Origin: Hyalella azteca
Lineage: Eukaryota > Arthropoda > Malacostraca > Amphipoda > Hyalellidae
Assembly (NCBI RefSeq): GCF_000764305.2
Contig: NW_025936130.1
Coordinates: forward strand, 313,818 to 377,817
Direction of reading: 5' to 3'
Length of the DNA: 64,000 nucleotides
This document shows positions 34,363-46,500 of this stretch, in pieces. Under the pieces are notes generated by a model. The model had not been told where the DNA came from and did not search any database. It worked only from the letters and a program-made list of their open reading frames with translations. Within the stretch, counting starts at the first letter, position 1. Each line of letters begins with the position of its first letter. The position numbers and the translations under genes were made by a program.

Positions 34363-35874
34363 TATGGGGTAAGACAGGACTGAAATCACTAACAAGCCTG
34401 TAGCATCTATACCATGAATAACTAAAAAACCCTAAACCTATCACAAGGTGTATCTATGCAACGGGCTTCTAAGCTACAACTCAGACATTTTGCATCTAAC
34501 ATAGTTTTCTGTACAGATTGAAAAAAGTGAGCTGGTTACCTGGGGTAAGACAGGACCGACTGGTAATTCTTATGTTACAAGGTTTTTAATAAAAGTACAA
34601 ACCTGATATTCAATATCATCCATCTAGAAACACATTATTTGATTAAACAACCACTTGTTACTGTTTTGTGTTGCGACTTGCAGGAAGTCAACTCTAATAT
34701 CAGTCACATTGGAGTTTTTGTCTTGGGAAAACTTTGTTAAACATAGTAATAGTGGGTTGGCTTTGGTTCATTGTAGAGCACTGCTAAATGCTTCATGTAT
34801 ATTAGTGCCATTGTCTGAAAAATTGATCAAATTGGTAATAAAACCAATGGATAATAACTTAAGTGTCAGACATCATGTGTTTTCTTGCTAACTGTATTTG
34901 TGGGGCACTTCATCTAATGTAGCCCATGCCCTCTCACAGAGTTGTCATAATAATAATTTTTCATGTTTCACACAATGATTTTTCCCCCAGCCAATCTTGC
35001 ACATAGTTCTGCAGCTCACTAATGGGAAGAGACAACCCTATTTTCTATATCCATTTGATGCAATTTAAAATAGTGCACTATATTTCTCTAATTAAAAAAG
35101 CTAACAAGTTATAATGAAGCTTGAGCCATAGAAAAAATTTTTGACCAAAATACTCCATGTACTGCACAATAATATATTCATTTAGAAGCTATTTTTGATA
35201 ACCTGTACCTAGGGTAATACCACTATGCAGAGGGTGGATGCAGCGTCGGCAATATATGGATTTTTAAGCCCAAAGCGTCGCCGGCCATTTTAAAGATGCG
35301 TCGCCGGGTAATTTTTAATGAAAAGCCATTTACGCTGAGTAATGACAAACTATTTATAAGCCACGAACTTATTACAAGGTTGCATGCATGTGTTACCCCA
35401 AATAACTAATTTTACCCTAAAAACAGTCCGGTTGTACAGCAAGTGTCAACTGAACAAGTAATAAAGCAGTCTGACCGCTCTAATGCAACCGAAACTACGC
35501 AATCGAAAAAATGTTAGTCAGGCAGTGATGGTAGCAGGTAGGAATGCCTAGTAAGTCTCAAAAGTTGCTTATTACTTGAGGTTACCTGCCTACATCTACA
35601 AACCTGTCCAAAAAATTTTTTGTCATTAGACAGAGCTTATTACCCAAATAGGGTTAACTATTTTGTGACCCTTCTTTACATAAATTTTCTTTAAAAATTA
35701 ACCAAAAATTAATTATTTGCAGAAGAGGGTTGAAACAAACACTGAAATGACAGGCAATGATTCTAACATATTCTTAATAATTCTTTTATCAAATTAAATT
35801 CAGTGCAATTAGAGTGCATGCCATGGGCTGGTCCTTTCTTACCCCATGAAGGCTGCGATCCTGTCTTACCCCAT
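34363..35874. mobile_element. TIR element with TATGGGGTAAGACAGGAC ends (~1.5 kb)
   Basis: It starts tatggggtaagacaggact and ends gatcctgtcttaccccat. A second start-like sequence is at 34542 and a second end-like one at 35832, suggesting nested or duplicated termini. There is no transposase. The ends resemble those of 4253-6470, so the families may be related. Confidence 0.65.
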
Positions 35875-38800
35875 TTGACTATATATATATAATGATGAGG
35901 GTCAAGATGCCATTATAAAATATCCTTGGTACCCTAATCTTGAAAATTGAGAAGAATTAAAAAAATATTGTAGGTCAACATTATTGTTTTACTATAGTAA
36001 ATTTTCAAAAATCAAAGGCACAAACAAGTTTTTATGATTTCTCATGCAAAGAATTTAGACAGACTATTAAAAATGGGTGGAATTTAATGCTAGGCCTAGC
36101 ATAGCATTTTCATCTTGGTCATGGGCATGGCTCATGGGAACTTCTGACCAATTTGCCAGAATGTTTGGTGGTCCAATCACTTTTATCTCAATACAATAGT
36201 CAATACATTTGCAATCATTTGTAAGTAATTAGTATTCTGTTGTCCAGCAGACTTCAACAGTCAGCACAGCACATTTCTTTCAATCTTTGTCTTTACTAAA
36301 ACTAATGTTTCTAGCCGCCACTTTCTACTTAATTAGGATTTTGCGCGAATTAATGCTGTGATCAGTAATCAAAGGCACACCGCACTGACCGCACACAGCT
36401 GACACAATATTTCAGTTTTTCGCGTACCTCACGGCTCACCACACAATTCCACAGACCGCACCAGCTTCCAGTTCACACTTGTGAGTGTCACTCACTGTCA
36501 CAGTAATGATATTAGTTACTAGGGCCAAATTCCAAACAATAACCATGAAAATACAAGCCTGCAAGGACCAAGGGGCCCAAAAGCTATAAATAATGGAATC
36601 TTTCCCTTCAAATAACTGTAACCCGCCAGTAAACCCGGTAAATTGGTGGACATACTTTTTTTCGGATACTATGAAGCTAAAAAATAAGCAATGAAACATA
36701 GATAAAAATTTTAACCAAGTTGACACTGACAATAACGACACCCAAACAAGAAAAATACATATCTAGTAACCAATTTTTACTAGAATAAAAAAAATATATT
36801 GAAGCTAGGAAACTTCTATCACAACTATTGAAAAAAAGCATTGGTGAGCCTAAGTTCCACATTAATGCTGCTCCCACAGCGGCACATCTTCTTTTCGGGA
36901 TGTCCACGCAGGGTAGACTTAAAGCCACAGGACAACCGCAAGGATGACCGTTGGGCCTGAGAGCTTGTGTAGTTTTGGACCTCTTGGTATGGAGGTCAGA
37001 CCACTTATTTTTGCTTTTGAAAAGTCAGTGGACGCAATGGCTGAGCGTGACAGCAAGCAAAAGAAAAGCAACACAGGGCATTAAAAATATCAAAAAGCAA
37101 AGGCCCTTCCTCATCAGAATTCAGCCCGGCATTTGGCCGCAAAATTAGGTGGACTAGTATAGGTACAATAACTTAGATCATACATCTCTCACACTTCTCA
37201 AGTTTTTAGGTCATACACATACAGTTAGTTCATTTAGCCTACCTGACATTAAGAAAAAAAAATGTATAGTCACAAATTGAGAAAGTACACATGACATAAG
37301 AAAATATCAGAAAACAAGGGTCATTACTCATTAGAAATCAGCACAGTTTTTGACCACATAATTGGGTGGACTAGTGAAAGTATGATAACTCAGGTCATAA
37401 ACATGTAAAAAAAAAAAAAAAAAAATCTGCATACACATACATACATATAAGCTGCATTTCTTATTTAGCTAGCTTATCTAAAGTTCATTTAGCCTACCTG
37501 ACTTCAAAATGTATACAGTCAAAAGTTTAAAGATTTTTCTTTGCACATCGTCATCGTTATTACCTCCCCCCAAAAGTTCACACAAAGAAAATTGTACATT
37601 CAAACATCTTAAATTAGTTTTCAGCTCTTGTCTGGGCTGCGCATGTCGCTGGCAATGCAGCAGGTAGTGCTCAATAGTACAGCCGGGTTCTTGACGCTAG
37701 AAGGACCCTTCACTAAATATACTCGTGGTATATATAGTAGTCCAAGATCAAGTAATATGTGACTTATAGGCGATTATTTACCGGTTAACTTAACGGAATC
37801 AAGGGCGATAGACACTAGAGATGTTTACTCGATGAACGCAGCTGACTCTCTCCCACAGCGGCACAGCCCGCGAACGCAATTGACTTGCGTAATAATACAT
37901 ATTCGTCTTCGTCTTCTTCACAAGGTAGTACCTAGCAATAAAGTAATACTTTTTTACATTAGATTTCGGAAATGAAATAAACAAACCTTTGCTTAAAAAC
38001 CCTAACTTTTTCAATTTAATAATTACATGTCATTTAAAATATAATTCCCTTAAGTCAATGTTGTTGTTCCCTGCTTCAAAATTCGCGGGAAATCTGGTAC
38101 AAGTTTCGGACAATTTTACAGCCAGACTCGCGGCCGGTCTTACCATGGTTGAACTAGTATGAATATCTCCCAGTAGAACTAGAACTAGAAGAATATCTTC
38201 CAATTCAACGACCAAGGAATATATCCCATAGCAATGAAAGCAGTTCGATGAAACTTGGTATGCTTATTCATTAGGACCTAACGGTGATGCTTAGCTCGTA
38301 AAAATTTCCTCAATTTCGCCTTAATTCGCTAGTTATACGGTGAAACGGGCCGATATTTGCAGTGACAAGACATTTCTTCTAAACAACTACTGAACAGATT
38401 TTAACGAAACTTATATATGTATTATATATACATATATAAGTTATATATTATATATACATATATAAAACTTATATATACATTCCTATTTAATTTCCTAACC
38501 ATCCAGTGGTAATGTTGGCTTTCACGAGCTAAACAATTTTTTTTACGAGCTAAACATAACATTCAGACTTGAAATAAACATTCAGACTTGAAATGCCTAG
38601 CACCATATCGAACCCGGTGGAAGTCTACCTAGTAGCTATTTCAAACTATCGTCAATCCTGAAAAGATCCGGTCAAATACACGATTTTAGATCTGCGAACA
38701 AGTCACGAAAAGTAAGAATCGGCGACAGGCCACATCAGGCCTACTCTTCAGCGCTGACATCGCTAATAATTAATAGGTGCTTACACACGGGGCTAGTAGT

Positions 38801-41309
38801 TGCGTATATTGGTTGCGTCTACTACAGTTTTGCAGGTTGCGAACCTATACACGAGTATAGTGTTTTCGGTACACTGCAGTGTTGCCAGATGGGCCTTTTT
38901 AAAGCCAAATTTCGCAAACGTGGCCTTTTTTGAAATCATTGGCATAAAAAATTTCATTTTGACTTTTTGTCCGTTTTGGGCCTTTTTTATGAAAAATGTA
39001 ACTCTCGTTTTTTATGATAATTTGGTCCTTCAATTTTATCCAAGACGAGTGCACCCAAATTCAGTTTTGCCCAAGACGAGTACACTCAAATTTTGACACG
39101 AAACTGTGTCAACACTTCGGTTTAGGTGGCAACACTAGCGAGTGCCGCCTAACCGCAGAAATGAGTTTAATTTTTTTTCATCTTCCGAGTATAAATATTC
39201 TACCGTCAATGCCAAAACCACATCATCTCTATACCGCAGAAATGAGCTTAAATTTTTTCATCTTCCGAGTATAAATATTCTACCGTCAATGCCAACATGT
39301 CAAAAACTTCGCCACATGGGTCGCCTGTCGAAGACCACTACTGCCCTGGATGTAATGGACCATCATGATTCCTGCCTTCCGGAACATCGCCTTCATCACT
39401 TGAAGCCGTCCGTATCTAGGCCGTAGGTCGAACCAGCCCTCGGTCGAACGGCCACTTGTCGAAAGACGAGAAATTTTCGAACAGAACTATGCTATCTGAA
39501 ACCTAACCTCAAATGCGGTGAACGTAAAATTACGTAATTTAACGATGCCCGGAAGTCAGATTCGATCCGCGGCCTGGTGGTGCACGGTAGGTTCCATGCG
39601 AGGCCGGAGGAAGACAAAGCCGAGTGGTGCACGGCTGATTGGTGGATGTCCGGAAATATCCAAGGCGTTCGATTCAGGGCTTATTGGTGCACAAAATTGG
39701 TGGTGCACGGCTGCGCTCCTCGCCACAAACATCACTTAATTATGTCGCCTACCACTTTACTATCTATTTTGTTAGCAAAATAGCAAAACTGAGCCCAAAC
39801 TCTCTAACCCGAACGAAAAGCTTTATGGTTGTTAGGTGGCAATTGAATCCTCAATATCAGGTATTATACGGTTTTATTTACGGTCGGCGAGTAACGTGCA
39901 ATTCGCTGCAGGCTGGCGGCTTATGTAGCATTGACGGTAATTCAGCTCATACACGTGATGAAATTGGTGTATTTTTTTGCTGTCTGAAAGCCTTGAGAGT
40001 AAATGCATGCACTGAAAATGGTTATAACTACCTAAAATTTAAAAATTTTCTATTAATTTCAAATGGGGCCTTTTTGGGCCTTGTTTATGAGTCAAATTGG
40101 CCTTTTTCTCTTGGCTCCATCTGGAAACCCTGGCACACTGCGGAGTGAGCGGACTGCGCCCGCGGCAGTGCGACGCTGGGGTTGTCGGGTAAGGGTGTTC
40201 ACGTTGGAGGCATGCGAGAGCACGATAGCAGTGCGTGCTACAGTGGGCGAGAGAGAGAGAGAGCGACACAACTATGCTCAGTATATGACGGCCGGGCGGC
40301 TACTGAGCGCAGTAGAGTCAGTGTACTGTGTAGACCAGTGTTTCACAGAGTGGGCGATATCGCCCCCCTAGGGGCGGTGGAAAGATTTTGGGGGGCGGTA
40401 TGGAAGAAGAGGGCCATAAGGGGGCGGCAGTCAGAAGTTTGAGCGTTTGTTTGACGATTTATACACAACACTTACAGCACAGGACTTCAGCGATGGTTTT
40501 TTTTTCACTCAGATCTGTTTTTTTAACCTCCCCTGGGTTTACGTCTCGGACAGATTAACGGCCGGACTCGCGGCCGGTCTCACAATTTCCAAAATCAATG
40601 AACGATCAAGGAATATCTCTCAAACTAATGAACGTAACTCGATGAATCTTGGTACACGTATTCATTAGGACCTAATGGTAATGTGTAGCACATGAAATTA
40701 TTTTTAATTTTGCGTTCATTTGTGAGTTATATGGCGATACGAGCCGAAATTCACAGCGATCAAGGAGTTTCTTCCAAACTACTGAGCAGATTCGAAAGAA
40801 AATTCAAATTTACAGTCCTAACTACCGAACAGTAATGTTTAGCTCCTGAAATTTTTTTTCGATTTTACCTTCGTTCGCGAGTTTTTTTCAATTTCACCTA
40901 CATTCGTGATTTAAACGGCAATACCTGCTTAAATTCGCAGTTATCAAGAAATTTCTTCCAAACTACTGGCCAGCCAGGCCCTGAACCTGCGCTTCACCTG
41001 CTTTAAACCTGAGCTGAATACAACCATTAATTCCGAACACTCGGGAACGCTTTATTCCCTCAAATTGAAACCAATAATTACGAAATTAATTACGTGGTTT
41101 TACATGCTTATGGCGTATTGGCGACTATTTTTTTACGAGTGCACTCTTACTCAACCTCCTTTGCAAATAAACGGTGAAACGTGTGCATGCAAACGGGCGA
41201 ATTTAGCCACTCGGTAATGCTTTATTCCCTCTATTCGTAACTAAGAACTATTTTGTGAAGGATGGGACACCCAAGAGACCAGCTGCCTCTCGCCCCGTTT
41301 GTTGTTTAA

Positions 41310-42174
41310 GGGGACCGGCTACCCTAAAATTTTCAATTTTGGCGTTTTTCGGTTTTTGTGCTCATCTGAAAGCTGGAATTCTGCTCTTTCCAATGGTACC
41401 ACTGCCATAGGCCGGGCTTTAATGGGGGGCGGGGGGTGGAGTTCCTTCACTAAATAGACCTAAGAAAATTACAGCGGCAAGACTACATATCTTGGTGTAT
41501 CTGGCATCTGAGCTCAGTTTCCCTCCTAACATTGTACGTAGAGGTGCGCTACAAGTTGCTGCTAGCATCCTTGAGTGGATTAAGCTACAGAAGCCTGTAG
41601 TTTGGTATCCATGCTAAATTGAGTGCCTATTTCGAGGCTCGAGGCGCACGGGACTTTGTCGCGCCGTCCTGAAAAGTTTGAAAAGTTCAACTTATTGTCA
41701 CGGAAAACCTATCTCCTCCTACAGTTTTCAAGCTACAGCAATGAGACATACACCATTCGATTCGTAATGAAATTACCTAAAAATTTGATGATCATTTTTT
41801 TGAATTTCTGTCTGGTTCGTTTTTTATATAGGGGAGAAGGGGGAGGAGGGGGGGGGAAATGAGAAAAATGGGATAAAACGCGCATAAAAACAAAACTAAG
41901 GGGAAAATGAGAAAAGTGATCATCAAATTTTTAGGTATGGTCCTTACGAACCGAATGATGCGTGTCTCGATGTTGTAGGATGATATTTGTAGGAGGAGAT
42001 AGATTTTCTAAAGTACCCCCTTTTTAGCTGTTTTCTATGAATTTCACGTTTTCTATCAATTTTTTCGAAAAATTTATACGAGCAAATTGTTTTTTATTTT
42101 ACATTTTACGTATGAATACGAAATTTCAGCAAGATTGGATGATACATGTAGAAGTTAGAGGGTAGCCGGTCCCC
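41310..42174. mobile_element. TTAA-flanked palindromic DNA element (865 bp)
   Basis: It starts GGGGACCGGCTACCCT and ends in the perfect inverse, with TTAA directly outside both ends (41306-41309 and 42175-42178). The interior is itself a large imperfect palindrome (about 41700-41835 against 41860-42010). TTAA duplication fits piggyBac or Kolobok. No transposase. Confidence 0.85.
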
Positions 42175-43479
42175 TTAAAGAACATCCTACGCCAAATAAA
42201 GCTGGTTTCTACTTTTGCGTACGGATTTGTTGTTTATATTTTCCTATTGTTGTTTTATACTCAGATGCATTCCAATTGCAGATACCAAACATAACAAATG
42301 ATTGTATTTTTTTGCATGGTAGTTTTGTTTCGTATCATGAGTAACATCATTACAGCGCCTTTTCTTGTTATCGACTTTTTTTCCTGTTTTCAGATCTTTA
42401 AGGATGATGGCGCCAATTCATTACTCATCCTGCCCTTGTGATTTTTTCGAAACGGTTTTGTATTTAGTAATTGCTATTAATGCTTACAGGAGATTAATAA
42501 AGATATCTAGATCTTTGTTTTTTTTAGTTTTAACTTTGCCAAGAACTCGTGCCAGTTCTTGTAACGTTTGTAGGAGATCGTAAGCGGTTTCGGGAGGAGA
42601 TCGTAAGCGGTTTCCAAAGCTTCAACATGGCTCGCCTCAGGTCGTTTGTTGATGTTTGTGGGTGATATTTTGTTTTAAATAACAAGTTGCGTTATTGTGA
42701 TTTTTAATTTTTCTGATTTGATTTTTCCACTTGAGGCCTCCTTATAATTCGCTCCAAGAAAAGCGCCTTGCTGTAGCCTCTTTGTCTCAGGTGGTTGTAT
42801 AAGATAAGTGTAGTTTTCACAAAATCCGGAACATTGTTGCAATTCCGTTTGTGTCGTAGTATTTCGCCCTTTACACATCCTTTCAGACAAAATGAGGGAT
42901 GAGCACTAGCTTGTGGCCTCAATATACTGGAACGTTTCTGTTGCTTTGAAATAAGTTTTGGTGTCCATATTTCCGTTCTTATATGGAAGTTTTCCCCTTT
43001 ATATGTTGTGAGGTCGAGAAAGTTAAGCTCGCGATTGCTGATTTAATATTGATCGCTATAATGTTGATAACCTTGCAAATGAATCATCAGATATGAGGAA
43101 GGGAGTTTTAATGCATATCGTGTAGCACTTATTCGGTGATACTTAAATTAGAGAAAACTCCGTTTTAGGCTGTTTGCTTTTAACATGTTGAAAGCTCTAT
43201 TTGATCTTTTGGATTGTTTCTTCATCGAATTTAATCGTATCAGTAAAGAAAAAGGAAGAAAGCTCTGCGGAATAGATTTCCGCCATCGCCAGCTTTCCTT
43301 CCGTTGACCTTGAGCGGCGCCGCGGTGTAGGCGCAGCCTGCATGCTCTCTCAATCGCTGATACGCAACCGCCCAAGCTGCTGCGCAGCTCCTCTGGTGAC
43401 TACTTTGCATCACCATCTTCTGTGTCTGTGTGTATCACCAAGTGAGTTTTAGTAACACCTCTTTATGCAATTATCATTT

Positions 43480-43740
43480 GATAATTGTAAGGCAATCGCC
43501 TTCAAAATGCAAAATTTTTATTTGTTGCGCTGCTATCATGTGCTATTTTTACAACACTTCTCTTTAACTTCACTTCTTGTTTGTTCGTCTGCTACAGACC
43601 TTATAATCGATTTTTAACACACTTCTACCTGTTCAATCGATCTGAAATTGCGCACACTTGCGTAAAGTCAGAGACAATGCATGAATCAATTTACAAAATA
43701 AATAATTTAAACAATTAACGAGAAATTCATTCCACATGTG
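43480..43740. repeat. Dispersed repeat, inverse copy at 51880-52050
   Basis: The text around ccttataatcgatttttaac and cacacttgcgtaaagtcaga matches the opposite strand at 51890-52000 (ttacgcaagtgtgcaaaatt, gattataagatttgtagcag). Unknown family. Confidence 0.65.
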
Positions 43741-44166
43741 TAAGTGTAACATCGAAGACACTGGCCTTTTTAGAAGGGTTGTCTATAAAAAGTAATTTTT
43801 AAACGCATGTTATTAATCTTGATGCCATCCAAATGTGGTATGGCGTGAAAACGCTTGTCGTCCACAAGCTAAATTGTTCAAATTATTTATGTTCTGTGAG
43901 CTTTTTCTATGTGATGGCCGATGGGATAACATTAAATTTGTTATTAAAGATCAATGTAAAGTAATTTCAGAGTCTTATCTTTGATCGAGTCTGGTCGAAC
44001 CTTTGGTTCTGTCTTTCAGCTAGAATAAACTCACGTGTTCCCAATGACCACGTGTATTAATTACACATTCTTGTCACTTAAACGTGAAGAAGATGGTACG
44101 TATTCAACCATAAGCTGTTTCTGCGGTTACAAGAAGGGTGAAGCCATCCGGTTACAAGAAGGGTGA

Positions 44167-44199
44167 AGCTGGTAACCGTTCCAGGAACGGTTACCAGCT
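44167..44199. repeat. Perfect 33-bp palindrome
   Basis: AGCTGGTAACCGTTCC, one A, then GGAACGGTTACCAGCT: 16-bp arms around a single base. No similar arm was noticed elsewhere in the window. Confidence 0.9.
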
Positions 44200-45949
44200 G
44201 TCATTGTCATTGTATGTACATTATCCTTTTTTGGAAGCTGGAAGATGTTTTCTTGACGTCATCAGAAACTTTTCTCGTAAAATTTTGCCGTACGCCGTTT
44301 CTAATGTTTGCAACCCTAAGTCATTTTTTCAGGATATGGATAATTATCATAACTACGATGAAACGCATGACGGTGGCTGATAAATTACGAATGATCAAAA
44401 CAGGAACAACCGGCGACTATTCAATAATTGCGGTTTAAAAATTACATGAAAAATAATTTTTTATTAAAACAAACATTCATACAAAAAAATTTCTGATATT
44501 TTGAACGAGCTAATGTATCAAAATAATGAATTGAAATATCAGATATTACATTTTCTAATCGTCACAACAGTTCAACTGGAAGTCGCTTAGAACGACCGAA
44601 CGAAGAACGTTTATAACTTCCCCAACATGTTAATACAACAGCGAAATATTTGTGAACTTTGCTATCAACGCTACTTAGAAATTGTTTACATGGCAAGGGC
44701 ACAATGAGAAACCTTCCAGAAGTTTAGGTAGACACGTTCATGGGAAAACATACACTGAAGGCGCATTTCCTGAAAACCAAATTATTCGACGCCACAGAGG
44801 AGGAAGAATCGATGTCATTTTCCTTCTCCAATATACAGAATTCTCCAGTTATTTAGGCATGAAAGATTCAAGAGCTTTTTTAAATACGGTTCTATCATAT
44901 CAGTTTCGCAGAGAAATTCCCACCATGCACTAAACGATGTATACTTAAATCAGACATCCTTTTATCTATTTATAAAGTAACTTAGGGATCAAGAGAAGAC
45001 AACTAAGCTATTCATTGGGCAAAAAACAAGCTGCCAACATAAAAAAAATATTCAGTAGTGGCCTAATCGCGTCTTAGGAAAATAAGAAATAATGTAATGT
45101 TGATTCATAAGAGATCAATGTAAGTAAGAAATGACAGTAAGCAATGAAAATAACTCCTTTGAACGAAAAGCAACTACTACTTCTATATTATACAGAGAAC
45201 ACGATGGATGGGCCAAATCATAGGCTAATCATGAATGCTATGATCTAATCACAATAGCGGAAAATTCATTACATTGTTTTGTGTTACGTAGCTACTCGGG
45301 TCAGAAATAGTGTGAAAAAACTGTTAACGCTTTTCATGGGTCAACACTTAACGACTATGAAGGAGTATCTTGCCAGATTTCATTAATGACTATAGTATAA
45401 AAATTTTTTTCCTAATGGAATATTTTGCCGAATAAAAAAAGTTCATAGAGCAATTCTGCTTAAAACTGCTAAAAATCAGTGAAAAATCGGACTGTGAAAG
45501 TTCTTAAATTTTGGTGTCGGTGGTAGGATTGAGATGGACATGTCAAGCAACGTAGAGTTAAGTTCTTTCAATACAAGTCGTCAAAAGCCATTGCAGAAAC
45601 TGAATACAAATAATGAACCATAAATAGTTTACGTGTTAAATTACATTTAATTTACGCGGACTAAATCTGTCATGTAACGGTAATTTTTAACAAACAGTAG
45701 GCACGTTTTGTAAGTTAAGAGCACGTTACATTTGAATCACCAACCTTGGAGTCGTTACATTATATACAAATCAAATGGTTGGTAATAAAAGTACTCTTCT
45801 AAGTAACGAGCACCAATTGATATCCAATGTGATCTGGCTAAGGAGTTAGTCCTGGAGTGTACCTAGCAGTGTGGAAGCCATATAGTGCCCGAGTGGCATC
45901 ACTGCCATCCGTTTTGTCGGTGATCCAAGATTCATGTGCAATGTAGCCA

Positions 45950-46500
45950 TCAAAGACAGAGGCACGGTGCTGTCCTCAGTGAGAAGCAGCAGCAGAGGAC
46001 AGAGACCTGGTGCTGTCCTCAGCGAGCAGCAGGGGACAGAGGCACGGTTCTGTTCTCAGTGAAAAGCAGGGGACAGAGGCACGGTGCTGTCCTCAGTGAG
46101 CAGCAGCAGCAGGGGACAGAGGCACGGTGCTGTTCTCAGTGAGAAGCAGCAGGGGACAGAGGCACGGTGCTGTCCTCAGTGAAAAGCAGCAGCAGGGGAC
46201 AGAGGCACAGTGCTGTCCTCAGTGAAAAGCAGCAGCAGAGGACAGAGGCCTGGTGCTGTCCTCAGTGAGAAGCAGCAGGGGACAGAGGCACGGTGCTGTT
46301 CTCAGTGAGAAGCAGCAGGGGACAGAGGCACGGTGCTGTCCTCAGTGAGCAGCAGGGGACAGAGGCACGGTGCTGTCCTCAGTGAGCAGCAGGGGACAGA
46401 GGCACAAGCAGGGGACAGAGGCCCGGTGCTGTTCTCAGTGAGAAGCAGGGGACAGAGGTACGGTGCTGTCCTCAGTGAGAAGCAGGGGACAGAGGCACGG
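45950..46500. repeat. Minisatellite containing the MAN1 stop codon and 3' UTR
   Basis: About 14 imperfect units of 30-41 bp share ggggacagaggcacggtgct and gtcctcagtgagaagcag, with variable AGC runs. The MAN1 reading frame enters the array and stops in it at 46472-46474, so the last residues and the 3' UTR are repeat-derived. Open frames across the array are by-products of the repeat. Confidence 0.9.

Larger units (their letters stand above)
32700..36960. repeat. Inverted repeat pair near 32740-32830 and 36880-36965
   Basis: The segment agctctcaggcccaacggcc ... caaagaagatgga at 32743-32828 is matched on the opposite strand by 36885-36965. Both are probably decayed retroelement pieces; the left one also has EACTSTVMR, resembling the Penelope-like tail. 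Confidence 0.6.
33830..45949. other. Gene-poor, transposon-rich stretch between the TDRD5-like gene and MAN1
   Basis: No ORF here resembles a known protein or splices into one. It holds the 34363-35874 and 41310-42174 elements, a related direct-repeat pair (about 38090-38410 and 40550-40800, sharing cgcggccggtct and cattaggacctaa), an AT palindrome near 38411-38480 and many unassigned short repeats. ORFs at 39639-40148 and 44138-44438 have no recognisable content. Confidence 0.6.

Noticed and set aside
39518..40371. Overlapping frames of 70-170 aa
   Set aside because: No recognisable motif, no splice support and overlapping frames on both strands.
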